Assembly: GCA_963798775.1 (NCBI GenBank)
Contig: CAWCUK010000004.1
Coordinates: 124,001 to 188,000 of the forward strand
Direction: 5' to 3'
From: CAWCUK01 sp963798775
GTDB lineage: Bacteria; Bacteroidota; Ignavibacteria; Ignavibacteriales; Ignavibacteriaceae
DNA: 64,000 nucleotides
The translations under genes and the position numbers were made by a program. Under the pieces are notes generated by a model. It ran no database searches. It had not been told where the DNA came from and was given only the letters and a program-made list of their open reading frames with translations. This document shows positions 10,074 to 18,668 of this stretch, piece by piece. Position 1 is the stretch's first letter. Each line of letters opens with the position of its first letter.

Positions 10074-10760
10074 TTATTTTATTTGTGATTTAATTTGATC
10101 GACATACCAGCGGGTAATTATTCTGGGGCGTGTAATTGCTGTTCCCACTACAACAGCCCAAGCGCCTCGATCTATCATTTCGGCGGCAAATTCCGGTTTG
10201 TTCATTTTCCCTTCGGCAATAACGGGAATAGAAATTTTTCTCGCCAGACGCTCAACTAGGTCAAAATCCGGGACATCTTTTGGATACATTTTTGTGTCTG
10301 GTGTGTAGCCGCTTAAAGTTGATGAAACACAATCGGCGCCGAAATCGGCACATGCAAATCCTTCACTATATGTTGAAATATCGGCCATTACAGTGCAATT
10401 AAATCGTATTTTTATTTCAGTTATAAATTGCGGTCCGTTCATTTTTTCTCTTTGCCGAAAAGTTCCGTCGACCGCGACTATATCGCAGCCGGTTTTTAAG
10501 ATTTCTTCTACTTCTTTAAAACTGCCTGTTATCCTAACTGTACCATCCTCAAACTCTGATTTGGTAAGCCCGATTACAGGTACGGAAACATTTTCTACAA
10601 TCATTTTTGTTTTATCAATATCTCTGGAACGAATTGCTGCCGCGCCTCCCATTACCGCCGCTTTCGCGAACATCGTTACTCCTTCTGGAGTATTAAAAGG
10701 ATCTTCTCCTTCGGCCTGGCAGGAGACAATTAAACCGCTTTTTATTTTATTAAAATCCAT
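10074..10760 (-). CDS. nanE: N-acylmannosamine-6-phosphate 2-epimerase (NanE family)
   Basis: The 228-residue TIM-barrel protein matches NanE, which converts N-acetylmannosamine 6-phosphate to N-acetylglucosamine 6-phosphate. Family signatures include the start KSGLIVSCQAEGEDPF, AAIRSRDID, PVIGLTKSEFE, DIVAVDGTFRQR and the late VIAEGKMNKPEFA followed by VVVGTAITRP. Length is normal. No sialic-acid lyase, ManNAc kinase or NagA/NagB is visible in the window. It lies 12 bp downstream of the HyuA-like ATPase gene, so translation is probably coupled. That pairing hints that the HyuA-like protein acts on the same sugar. Confidence 0.9.
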   Translation of the reverse strand: MDFNKIKSGLIVSCQAEGEDPFNTPEGVTMFAKAAVMGGAAAIRSRDIDKTKMIVENVSVPVIGLTKSEFEDGTVRITGSFKEVEEILKTGCDIVAVDGTFRQREKMNGPQFITEIKIRFNCTVMADISTYSEGFACADFGADCVSSTLSGYTPDTKMYPKDVPDFDLVERLARKISIPVIAEGKMNKPEFAAEMIDRGAWAVVVGTAITRPRIITRWYVDQIKSQIK

Positions 10761-10772
10761 AATAATTCTATT

Positions 10773-12932
10773 TTATTTTTTACTAGAACCAATTAAAATA
10801 ATATCCTCATCCGGCAAAACTTTTTTCAATTCGATATCGGCAAGCGAAAGAATTTGAGATTCCTGGATTAAACCCGACATATCAATTATTTTCGCTCCGA
10901 TTAAAAGGAAAACATCGGGAACTAAAGCGCCCGCATCACCGAATGTAGTTAGTTTTGTTATTAGTGAAGAAATTTTATTTTTTGCATCGCCTGCTTTCGC
11001 GGCTTCGGCGTAACCATCATTTAATTGAAGTTTAATAGTTCCCTCAATATCAATTACTCTAACTTTATTTACTTCAGATTTAAATATTCCGAATAAATGG
11101 GAAATATTTTCTTTCAGCATAATGGTGAGCATTCGTGAGGTTTTACCGATAATATTTAGATTCGAAATTTCTGTTTTAAAAGAAGCCGCGCAAATCTTAA
11201 GAAGTTCATTTTCGGACAGTTCTTTTATACCAAGTTCACGTGTTCGCATTTCACTTGAACCCATTGCGGTTGCTATTACACGCTTATTTTGGTTGTCAAT
11301 TTCAATTGTAACTTCTACGGAATCCGGAACTGCGCCCATGGAAATAACTGAATTCATTGCTTCCTGACGAATTCCTAGAATATCACTTTCTGTGGGCGTG
11401 ATTATATTTCTTTCAACTGAATCACGGATTATTCCTAGCGCCGCGCCTATAGCTGAAATTACTTCACAGTTCTCGGCAATGCGATGCGGAATGTTCATAT
11501 GTTTGGCCGTATAAGGAACAATTGCGGACGCGCCTCCGCCTCCGCCTACAAACTGAATTAAATTTTCATCTAATTTATATTCTCGAAGAAGCTGCTTTAT
11601 TACCGGCTCAATCTTTTCCGCTGAAATTTTCAGTATTTCTTCGGCTATTTCTTTCGCGTCTTTTTTAAGTATTTTTGAAAGCTGTTCAAATATATCTTTT
11701 AAAGCTTCTGTATTTGCCCCGCCATGTCCGACTTCTTTTACAAAATTTAAATAATAAGAGGCGCCGGTTGGGGTAACAGTAAATTTTTCTTCGCTTTTGC
11801 TTTTCTTCTTCAAAGCTAAATAATCTTTTGGATCATCTTTCGCGGGTTGTATTTTTTCTAATTCTAAATCGCTAAAATCTTTTTCATTACTAAAAGCGGC
11901 GTAATGTAGTTTGGCAATGTGTGCGCTTCGCGGCCCTACATCAATAATTTTTCTCCCGTCTATTCTCGGAACAGATCCTCCGGCGATTCCTAAAGTTCTT
12001 ACATCGAGTGTACGGAGATATAATCTGTTGTTGGCAATTTGCGCGCTCTTTACTTGAGGCTTTCCGTTTTTAATAACAGAAATATCGGTTGAAGTTCCGC
12101 CGACTTCAATGAAAATTCCGTCCGTTACTTTTGCGTACATAAGAGCCGCAGCAACTCCGGCTGCAGGCCCGGAAAGCATTGTTAAGATGGGGCGGCGGCG
12201 CATTTCATTTATATCCATAATTCCGCCGTCGGAGCGCATTACCATTAAATGCGCTTTTATTCCGCTTTCCCGAACAGCTTTCTCTGTCATGTTAGCTGTT
12301 TCCAGCATCTTCGGCATCATACTGGCGTTTATTACAGCGGTTCTGGTACGGACTCTTAATCCGTACAATTTAGAAATTTTACTCGCCGCCGTCGCTAACA
12401 ATCCCATTTTGACTGCGACTTTAACAACCAATTCCTCATTTGCCGAATCATCAACTCCGAATGCTTCCGAAGCTACAATTACTTCGGAGCCTTCATCTAA
12501 TAATTCTTTAAGATTTTTTTCAATTAACTTATCATCAAGGGGCTTGCCAACATCTAAATATCTAAACTTTGTTTGAAGAAATTTTCCGGGAGATAATTCT
12601 ATGTTTTTGGGATTACTTTCTTTCCTTGCAATTCTGCCTTCAAATCCTTTTCCCATTCCGATAACACCGACAGTAGCGACATCTCCTTCAAGCAGTGCGT
12701 TTGTAGCTTGTGTGGTTGAATGCGCTATTAAAATTATTTCATCGGGATGAATTTTGGCGGTATCCAAAAGCTGCATCATTGAATCTACAACGCCTTTTGC
12801 AACGCCTTCATTTGCGGTATGAGTAGTTGGCACACAAGATTTTCCAACAATGGAATAATCAGCGATATCTACGGCTACTGCGTGAGTAAATGTTCCGCCT
12901 ACGTCTATTCCGATTTTAATTTTTCTCATCAA
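10773..12932 (-). CDS. Hydantoinase/oxoprolinase (HyuA-type) ASKHA-fold ATPase
   Basis: The 719-residue protein matches the hydantoinase A / N-methylhydantoinase A family. The N-terminal phosphate-binding strand reads IGIDVGGTFTHAVA and a second one IFIEVGGTSTDISV. Other family segments are AHSTTQATNALLEG and the PAAGVAAAL loop. Known relatives use ATP to activate a cyclic or carboxylate substrate and usually work with a HyuB partner; none is visible here. Instead it sits between a permease and NanE. The ASKHA fold is shared with sugar kinases, so a role in phosphorylating an amino sugar or opening a lactam is possible but unproven. Confidence 0.82.
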   Translation of the reverse strand: MMRKIKIGIDVGGTFTHAVAVDIADYSIVGKSCVPTTHTANEGVAKGVVDSMMQLLDTAKIHPDEIILIAHSTTQATNALLEGDVATVGVIGMGKGFEGRIARKESNPKNIELSPGKFLQTKFRYLDVGKPLDDKLIEKNLKELLDEGSEVIVASEAFGVDDSANEELVVKVAVKMGLLATAASKISKLYGLRVRTRTAVINASMMPKMLETANMTEKAVRESGIKAHLMVMRSDGGIMDINEMRRRPILTMLSGPAAGVAAALMYAKVTDGIFIEVGGTSTDISVIKNGKPQVKSAQIANNRLYLRTLDVRTLGIAGGSVPRIDGRKIIDVGPRSAHIAKLHYAAFSNEKDFSDLELEKIQPAKDDPKDYLALKKKSKSEEKFTVTPTGASYYLNFVKEVGHGGANTEALKDIFEQLSKILKKDAKEIAEEILKISAEKIEPVIKQLLREYKLDENLIQFVGGGGGASAIVPYTAKHMNIPHRIAENCEVISAIGAALGIIRDSVERNIITPTESDILGIRQEAMNSVISMGAVPDSVEVTIEIDNQNKRVIATAMGSSEMRTRELGIKELSENELLKICAASFKTEISNLNIIGKTSRMLTIMLKENISHLFGIFKSEVNKVRVIDIEGTIKLQLNDGYAEAAKAGDAKNKISSLITKLTTFGDAGALVPDVFLLIGAKIIDMSGLIQESQILSLADIELKKVLPDEDIILIGSSKK

Positions 12933-12981
12933 AGTTTTATCGTTCGTTTTTTAATAATAATAAAGCGGTTTCTCCGGCCAA

Positions 12982-14451
12982 TCAATAGAATAATAGCATT
13001 GACGCAACTAATCCAAGAAATGCTATAGCCCAAGTATACGGTATTGTATTCCACAAAATTTTTTGAACATCTACACGCATTTCATTAGCGAGCCATACAT
13101 TTTGAGTATTGGTTGGATCGCTGATTCCTTGAATTTGTCCGACAGAAAGGAGAAGCCCCATAATCGCGCCGGGAAGCATTCCGCTTGCTAAAAATATTGC
13201 GGCCAAACCAAAACCCATTCCCCAAATATTTAAAGGCCCCCGGTAAAGAGCCAGGGGAGCGGCTATTGTAAAGATTATTACATAAATAAATCCGTTTTGC
13301 GGGACAATTTGTGACATTACCGGTTTTAATAAATTCAGCACAGGCCAGCCGTTTGGATAAATATTATTAAAAGGCGCGCCGGGCCCCATAACAGCATTTA
13401 AAAGCATTCCGATCCCGAGCATTAAAGCGACTGCCGGCATTACAACAGCACCGCCTTCTAAAAGTGAACGGACAAACATATTCAAACTGTTCTTTTTATA
13501 TGTTGAAATAAAACCGTAAAGAAGTCCTACTATGAATGCCGCGATAAAATTAATATTGAAAAGTAGTATTAAAAAAAGCGGGATGATCGGCGTAAAATAA
13601 GAAATCCAATGAATCTTACTGTTGTTATTCTTCTTAAATAATCTAATAATTGCCCAAACAAAAAGAATAGCCAAAATTCCGGCCGCAATCCATTTTATAC
13701 CAAGGCCGATGTTTGTTAAAATTTCCCAAATCAGCGATTTTATATTTATATCAAGTAAATTATAAAGGAACGCTAAAATCCCTATTATCATAAAGATGAA
13801 AAATCCGCGAAAGAAAATTTTCTTCATGTTTATATCGTGGCCGTCGCGGTAAAGCTGAATTGTTAAATAAACCGTAGAAACTACAAAAGTAATTGCAAAC
13901 ATAATAAGCGCGAAAGACCGCACTTTTTCTACCGGCAGATTAAGCACAGTAATATAAACCGCCCAATTTCCTACATTTAAAATTCCGCCCATACTTAAGC
14001 CGATAAGAAAAATTCCCACTGTAGTTAAAGGGCCTATTCCCACAGAAGCCATAATTGGAAGAACAACCGTAGCAACCATAATAATTGCTCCCAATCCTCC
14101 CAGAGTTGTAAATAAAAGAGAAATTAGAATTAACATTATAAAGGCGATTGTCCATGGTTTATCGCCGGAAAGTTCCGCTCCTATTTTTATAAAACTTTCG
14201 GCAATTCCGGTTTTTTGAAGAAGAACACTTAACATACTTCCGAATATTGCTATAGTGTAAGCTTCATACAGTCTTGTTGAGCCTAACCCCAAAACATATT
14301 GAATAGTGTTATTGATTGAAACGCCGGAAATTACGGGTATACAGAAAGCCATAATTGGCAAGGCAAGAAGCGCCGGAATTTTTCTTAAAAACATTAATAC
14401 TGCAAGCAGTAAAAAGACAAAAATTAAGAGTGAAATTTGAATAATTTCCAT
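12982..14451 (-). CDS. Polytopic permease, ion-transporter-superfamily type
   Basis: The 489-residue protein is almost entirely hydrophobic with about 12 membrane segments. It has the look of the ion-transporter superfamily (CitMHS/GntP/DctM-like), with Gly-rich re-entrant stretches such as LLFTTLGGLGAIIMVATVVLPIMA and, near the end, GQIQGISDPTNTQN. This family generally moves organic anions or sugar acids with Na+ or H+. It is the first gene of the minus-strand cluster and lies 49 bp before the HyuA-like gene, so the two likely share a substrate. The exact family is uncertain. Confidence 0.65.
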   Translation of the reverse strand: MEIIQISLLIFVFLLLAVLMFLRKIPALLALPIMAFCIPVISGVSINNTIQYVLGLGSTRLYEAYTIAIFGSMLSVLLQKTGIAESFIKIGAELSGDKPWTIAFIMLILISLLFTTLGGLGAIIMVATVVLPIMASVGIGPLTTVGIFLIGLSMGGILNVGNWAVYITVLNLPVEKVRSFALIMFAITFVVSTVYLTIQLYRDGHDINMKKIFFRGFFIFMIIGILAFLYNLLDINIKSLIWEILTNIGLGIKWIAAGILAILFVWAIIRLFKKNNNSKIHWISYFTPIIPLFLILLFNINFIAAFIVGLLYGFISTYKKNSLNMFVRSLLEGGAVVMPAVALMLGIGMLLNAVMGPGAPFNNIYPNGWPVLNLLKPVMSQIVPQNGFIYVIIFTIAAPLALYRGPLNIWGMGFGLAAIFLASGMLPGAIMGLLLSVGQIQGISDPTNTQNVWLANEMRVDVQKILWNTIPYTWAIAFLGLVASMLLFY

Positions 14452-14580
14452 AAGAAGAAATTTCTCTTTTTTTGTGAAATCTGTTATCGAAAATAGTAAA
14501 ATGAATGAAGAAAATGAAAAACTGATAAATTCTTATTTATTATATTTAACTTTCTTATTAATAATGAAAATTGAGAGCAA

Positions 14581-15597
14581 ATGGATATAAGGAAAAATTT
14601 TTCCCTTAAAAATCATCATACTTTCGGTATTGATGTTAAAACGCAATATTTTGTTGAAATTTTTACTGAAACGGAATTATCGGAAATTATTAAATCGGAA
14701 GAATTAAAACGTCTTCCCATATTAATTTTAGGCGGCGGAAGTAATATACTTTTTACAAAAGATTTTGAAGGATTAGTAATTAAGAATTCAATTCCGGGAA
14801 TAAAAATTATTAAAGAAACCGATGAATTTGCTTTTGTTGAAGCCGGCGCCGGAGTTATTTGGCATGAATTTGTTCTGTACTGCATCGAACGGAATTTTGG
14901 CGGAATTGAAAATTTGTCGCTCATTCCGGGAACAGTGGGCGCGGCACCGATGCAGAATATCGGCGCTTATGGCCAGGAAATAAAAGATGTCTTTTATAGC
15001 TTGAAAGGAATTTATTCGGATTCGGGAGAAAAGACGGAATTCTTAAGCCAAGAATGTAAGTTCGGATACCGTACAAGCGTTTTTAAAAATGAATTAAAAA
15101 ATAAATTTATAATCACTTATGTTACATTTAAGCTGAGTAAAAAGCCGGAATTAAATTTAGATTACGGCGCGGTAAAAGCTGAATTGGAAAAACAAAATAT
15201 TACCGAAGTAACGATTAAGGATGTTAGTAATGTAATCTGCAGAATTAGAGAAAATAAACTTCCGAATCCTAAAGAAATAGGCAACGCGGGAAGCTTTTTT
15301 AAAAATCCCGAAATAGATGAGGAACATTTTCTGAGGTTAAAAGAAAAATATATTAATATTGTCGGTTATAAATTAGGGAACGGAAAAGTAAAAATTGCCG
15401 CCGGCTGGCTTATCGAGCAGACAGGTTGGAAAGGGAAAAAAATAGGAAATACTGGCGCGCATGAACATCAAGCTTTAGTTTTAGTTAATTATGGTAATGC
15501 CGCGGGTGAAGAAATTGTTAAACTAGCTGAGGAAATTAAAAAATCAGTGAAAGATAAATTTGATATTATACTTCATGAGGAAGTAAATATTATATGA
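14581..15597 (+). CDS. murB: UDP-N-acetylenolpyruvoylglucosamine reductase, type I MurB
   Basis: The 338-residue flavoenzyme reduces UDP-GlcNAc-enolpyruvate to UDP-MurNAc with NADPH in peptidoglycan synthesis. The FAD domain shows ILGGGSNILF (about 49-58) and LIPGTVGAAPMQNIGAYGQE. Catalytic residues are visible: Arg164 in FGYRTS, Ser238 in GNAGSFFKNP and Glu334 near the C-terminus. The YRTSVFK region and length fit type I (E. coli-like). It is divergent from the permease gene, with 129 bp between them, and stands alone here instead of in a mur cluster. Confidence 0.95.
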   Translation: MDIRKNFSLKNHHTFGIDVKTQYFVEIFTETELSEIIKSEELKRLPILILGGGSNILFTKDFEGLVIKNSIPGIKIIKETDEFAFVEAGAGVIWHEFVLYCIERNFGGIENLSLIPGTVGAAPMQNIGAYGQEIKDVFYSLKGIYSDSGEKTEFLSQECKFGYRTSVFKNELKNKFIITYVTFKLSKKPELNLDYGAVKAELEKQNITEVTIKDVSNVICRIRENKLPNPKEIGNAGSFFKNPEIDEEHFLRLKEKYINIVGYKLGNGKVKIAAGWLIEQTGWKGKKIGNTGAHEHQALVLVNYGNAAGEEIVKLAEEIKKSVKDKFDIILHEEVNII

Positions 15598-15788
15598 AAT
15601 CCCGCGAGACTTATCACATAAAAACATTTTGATAATTAGGATATTTCTATTGAGATAGATATTTACGGCAAACTTAAGTTAATTTGAAAAAAAAAGAATA
15701 GTTCCTAAGTTTATCGAAAAAATTATCCCGAAAACTACAAAAATAGATTTCCGGCCAAAAGCCTGTTAATCTAATAAAGGAGTGTTAA

Positions 15789-16607
15789 ATGGATACTTCT
15801 AAAGAAAAGAACGAAACACTTTCCGCGTACGAAAAAGCCGCCGGCGAAGGAGTTGATCCTCGCTGTATTCCCCAAAAATTAGCTGGGCCTGTTCCGGTTG
15901 GAGATGAAATTACTTATCCGAACTATTCCGAAGCTGATCAAAATATTTGGAAATATTTATACAACCGCCAGATGAAATATCTTCCCGGCAGAGCCTGCGA
16001 AGAATATCTAAATGGATTGGAAAAATTGAACTTCACTCATGAAAGAATTCCTGCTCTTAAAGATTTAAGCGCGATTTTTAATCATGAAACCAGATGGAAA
16101 GTTGCCAGAGTTCCTGGGCTTATTCACGAGCAGGACTTTTTTGAATTGCTTCATAAAAAAATTTTCCCTTCCACAGATTATATTAGGGGAAAAGATGAGT
16201 TGGATTATACTCCCGCTCCCGATCTTTTTCATGATATGTTCGGACATATGCCGATGTTAACCGACCCGAATTTCGCTTCATTTTATCAAATGTTCGGCGA
16301 AGCCGCTTTTAACGCCAAAGGAAAAGACAGAAAATACCTGGAAACTTTTCATTGGTTTACGGTGGAATTCGGGTTAATAAAAAAATCGGAAGGAATGAGA
16401 ATTTACGGTGCCGGAATTGTTTCTTCTCTTGGAGAGGTTCAGCACGCTCTTTCCAATGATGTTGAAGTTTTGGATTTTAATCCGGAAAAAATTGTGGTGC
16501 AGGATTATGACGTTTGGCATCTTCAACCGGTTTTATTTTCTATCGAATCTTTTGAACAGCTTGAGCAAGGTTTTAAGGATTGGACGAAGCAGAGAAATTT
16601 ACTCTGA
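15789..16607 (+). CDS. phhA: Phenylalanine 4-monooxygenase (pterin-dependent)
   Basis: The 272-residue protein is a bacterial-type aromatic amino acid hydroxylase consisting only of the catalytic domain. It hydroxylates phenylalanine to tyrosine using O2, Fe(II) and a tetrahydropterin. The iron ligands are visible: His148 and His153 in FHDMFGHMPML and Glu193 in FTVEFGL. The pterin-contact region (RVPGLIHEQDFFELL) is also typical. An AAGGAGTG-like ribosome site precedes the ATG. A terminator follows, and about 1 kb downstream lie genes for making tetrahydrobiopterin, its likely cofactor. No pterin-carbinolamine dehydratase (phhB) is visible. Confidence 0.95.
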   Translation: MDTSKEKNETLSAYEKAAGEGVDPRCIPQKLAGPVPVGDEITYPNYSEADQNIWKYLYNRQMKYLPGRACEEYLNGLEKLNFTHERIPALKDLSAIFNHETRWKVARVPGLIHEQDFFELLHKKIFPSTDYIRGKDELDYTPAPDLFHDMFGHMPMLTDPNFASFYQMFGEAAFNAKGKDRKYLETFHWFTVEFGLIKKSEGMRIYGAGIVSSLGEVQHALSNDVEVLDFNPEKIVVQDYDVWHLQPVLFSIESFEQLEQGFKDWTKQRNLL

Positions 16608-16620
16608 TTTTTTCGAAGAG

Positions 16621-16647
16621 GCTGTCGATAAATGACAGCTTTTTTTT
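16621..16647 (+). terminator. Rho-independent terminator after phhA
   Basis: GCTGTC (16621-16626) pairs with GACAGC (16634-16639) across a 7-nt loop, followed by eight T residues. It begins 14 bp past the phhA stop codon and fits an intrinsic terminator, which separates phhA from the downstream rhodanese/pterin run. Confidence 0.75.
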
Positions 16648-16739
16648 GTTTAGTCCTAAATTTTATTCGTTTTTCAGCTAATCTCTTATACTTGAATGTA
16701 CTTTTAGTTTTCGGTAATTTTAAAAAATAATTTACCATT

Positions 16740-16829
16740 ATGTTTTATAAAAAAACTGCGGCTGAAATAGCGGGGCTTGGAACTGTAGCCTCTTTTTTTT
16801 TGTTGCTGAAGTTGATATTTAAAAATTAA
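16740..16829 (+). CDS. Possible 29-residue small membrane protein, or only a terminator hairpin
   Basis: An ATG at 16740 opens a 29-codon frame (MFYKKTAAEIAGLGTVASFF, then LLLKLIFKN) that reads as one membrane helix. The same DNA contains a hairpin (16772-16777 with 16787-16792, one G-U pair) followed by a T-tract from 16793, so it may instead be a second terminator. No convincing ribosome site is seen. Both readings are weak; homologues in related genomes would decide. Confidence 0.2.
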   Translation: MFYKKTAAEIAGLGTVASFFLLLKLIFKN

Positions 16830-16866
16830 AAGAAAAATAAATTACACGGAGAAACAGAAAATTTTT

Positions 16867-17187
16867 ATGATTAAGAATTTAACACCTTCAGAAGTAGACG
16901 AATTATTAAAATCAGATAAAAATATATTGTTAATTGATGTAAGGGAACCATGGGAATATGAAACGGCTAAAATAGAAAATTCACAATTAATGCCGCTGAG
17001 CAAGTTTGCGGAAGAATCGATGAATTTAAATCCCGATGATAATATTATTATCTATTGTCATCACGGCGTAAGAAGTTTAAGAGCGTGCTCATTTCTTGTA
17101 AATAACGGTTATAAAAATGTTATAAATTTAGACGGCGGAATAAACGCGTGGTCTCGGGAAGTAGATCCTTCCGTTCCGCGGTATTAA
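16867..17187 (+). CDS. Single-domain rhodanese (sulfurtransferase-like)
   Basis: The 106-residue protein is one rhodanese domain. The active-site Cys64 sits in the loop CHHGVRS, and the upstream LLIDVREPWEYE is the usual first signature (CH2A-type). Such GlpE/PspE-like proteins carry persulfide sulfur in the cytoplasm. No signal peptide is present. It is 22 bp upstream of the peroxiredoxin gene, so they are probably co-transcribed. A direct tie to pterin synthesis is not obvious. Confidence 0.92.
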   Translation: MIKNLTPSEVDELLKSDKNILLIDVREPWEYETAKIENSQLMPLSKFAEESMNLNPDDNIIIYCHHGVRSLRACSFLVNNGYKNVINLDGGINAWSREVDPSVPRY

Positions 17188-17209
17188 AAACAAAAAGGAG
17201 AATTTAATT

Positions 17210-17668
17210 ATGGTTGAAGAAGGTAAAAAAGCTCCTAATTTTAAATTAAAAAATCAAAACGGCGAATTAGTTGAACTGTCTGATTTTAAAGGTAAAAATG
17301 TAGTCCTATATTTTTACCCGAAAGATAATACCTCTGGATGCACAAAAGAAGCATGTAATTTCCGTGATGAACTTCCGAAATTTGAAGGTGTAGATGCGGT
17401 GATTCTTGGTGTAAGCCCCGATTCGGTAGAATCGCATAAAAAATTTGCTGAAAAATATGAGCTGCCGTTTACTCTTTTAAGTGATGAAAATAAAGATGTT
17501 TTAGAAAAATATGAAGTGTGGAAAGAAAAAAGTATGTACGGAAGAAAATATATGGGTGTTGAGAGAACTACGGTAGTTATTAATAAGGATGGAAAGATTA
17601 AAAAAATATTTAATAAAGTTAAAGTAGCAGATCATAATAAAGAAGTGCTCGAAGCGCTTCAAAATTAA
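17210..17668 (+). CDS. bcp: Bcp/PrxQ-type thiol peroxidase (peroxiredoxin)
   Basis: The 152-residue thioredoxin-fold protein reduces hydroperoxides. The peroxidatic Cys44 is in YPKDNTSGCTKEAC and the likely resolving Cys49 is five residues later, the arrangement of Bcp/PrxQ enzymes. The start motif GKKAPNFKL and length are typical. An AAAGGAG site precedes the ATG. Together with the rhodanese it forms a small sulfur/redox pair ahead of the pterin genes, whose products are easily oxidised; that functional reading is inference. Confidence 0.93.
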   Translation: MVEEGKKAPNFKLKNQNGELVELSDFKGKNVVLYFYPKDNTSGCTKEACNFRDELPKFEGVDAVILGVSPDSVESHKKFAEKYELPFTLLSDENKDVLEKYEVWKEKSMYGRKYMGVERTTVVINKDGKIKKIFNKVKVADHNKEVLEALQN

Positions 17669-17688
17669 TAATAAATCCGGATAAAAAA

Positions 17689-18096
17689 ATGGTTTATGCA
17701 ACCAGACGCGAAACATTTAGTGCTGCCCACCGCTTGTTTAATCCTAAATTTAGTGATGAAGAAAATTTAGAGATATTCGGGAAATGCAGTAATCCAAACT
17801 GGCACGGCCATAATTACGAATTAGAAGTTATAGTTGCCGGTGAAATAGATCCGGAAACCGGATATGTAATCGATTTAAAAGAGCTGAAAAAAATTATTCG
17901 TAATAATGTTATCGTCAAAGTCGATCATAAAAATCTAAATACAGAGACTGATTTCATGGCAGGACTTATTCCGACCGCGGAAAATATTACGGTGGCAATT
18001 TGGAAAGTATTAGAAAATAAAATTTCTAAAGGTAAGTTGTACGCGGTCAAACTGTATGAAACAGAAAATAATTATTTTGAATATAGAGGAGAATAA
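17689..18096 (+). CDS. 6-pyruvoyl-tetrahydropterin synthase (PTPS, biopterin type)
   Basis: The 135-residue protein closely resembles animal PTPS, which turns dihydroneopterin triphosphate into 6-pyruvoyl-tetrahydropterin. Zinc ligands are His14 (FSAAHRL) and the HGH at 39-41. The catalytic Cys33 lies five residues before HGH (CSNPNWHGH), the spacing of true PTPS; QueD of queuosine synthesis has three. DHKNLN and YETENN are also PTPS-like. It lies 20 bp after bcp and 5 bp before the GTP cyclohydrolase gene. This context supports tetrahydrobiopterin synthesis over queuosine. Confidence 0.92.
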   Translation: MVYATRRETFSAAHRLFNPKFSDEENLEIFGKCSNPNWHGHNYELEVIVAGEIDPETGYVIDLKELKKIIRNNVIVKVDHKNLNTETDFMAGLIPTAENITVAIWKVLENKISKGKLYAVKLYETENNYFEYRGE

Positions 18097-18101
18097 ATAG
18101 T

Positions 18102-18668
18102 TTGGATCAAGCTAAAGTTCAAGTTTTAATAAATGATTTATTAAAAGAAATTGGGGAAGACCCGAAAAGGGAAGGTCTGCTTAATACTCCAAAACGTGTT
18201 GCAAAAGCTTATGAATTTTTAACTTCGGGATATGAAAAAAATATTGAAAAAGTTTTAAACAACGCTATTTTCAATGAAAAATATGATGAAATGGTCCTCG
18301 TAAAAAATATAGATTTCTACAGTTTATGCGAACATCATATGCTGCCGTTTTACGGGAAAGTTCATGTTGCGTATATACCTAACGGAAAAATTGTGGGCTT
18401 AAGTAAAATTCCCAGAATAGTTGAAGTATTTTCTCGAAGACTTCAAGTGCAGGAAAGAATGACTCAGCAAATAGCTGATACGATAAATAAATATTTAACT
18501 CCTAAAGGAGTCGCCGTTGTCTCGGAAGCATTTCACATGTGCATGATGATGCGCGGAGTTGAAAAACAAAATTCATCTGCAACTTCTAGCGCTGTTCATG
18601 GTTTATTTAAAGAAGATGCAAGAACAAGGGCGGAATTTTTAAATTTAATATCAACAAAGAATTTATAA
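18102..18668 (+). CDS. folE: GTP cyclohydrolase I
   Basis: The 188-residue enzyme converts GTP to 7,8-dihydroneopterin triphosphate, the entry to folate and biopterin. It shows zinc ligands in CEHHMLPFYG and in HMCMMMRG, and the family core KIVGLSKIPRIVEVFSRRLQVQERM. The start is a TTG at 18102; a GAGGAG ribosome site lies a few bases upstream, overlapping the end of the PTPS gene. The stop codon overlaps the next ATG by one base, showing tight coupling to the first SDR. Confidence 0.96.
   Translation: MDQAKVQVLINDLLKEIGEDPKREGLLNTPKRVAKAYEFLTSGYEKNIEKVLNNAIFNEKYDEMVLVKNIDFYSLCEHHMLPFYGKVHVAYIPNGKIVGLSKIPRIVEVFSRRLQVQERMTQQIADTINKYLTPKGVAVVSEAFHMCMMMRGVEKQNSSATSSAVHGLFKEDARTRAEFLNLISTKNL

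Noticed and set aside
10393..12576. Plus-strand frames of 154 and 155 codons opposite nanE and the HyuA-like gene
   Set aside because: They lie antisense to strongly supported genes and have no recognisable content.
16408..16635. A 75-codon plus-strand frame inside phhA
   Set aside because: It overlaps the well-supported phhA in another frame and has no domain or ribosome site.
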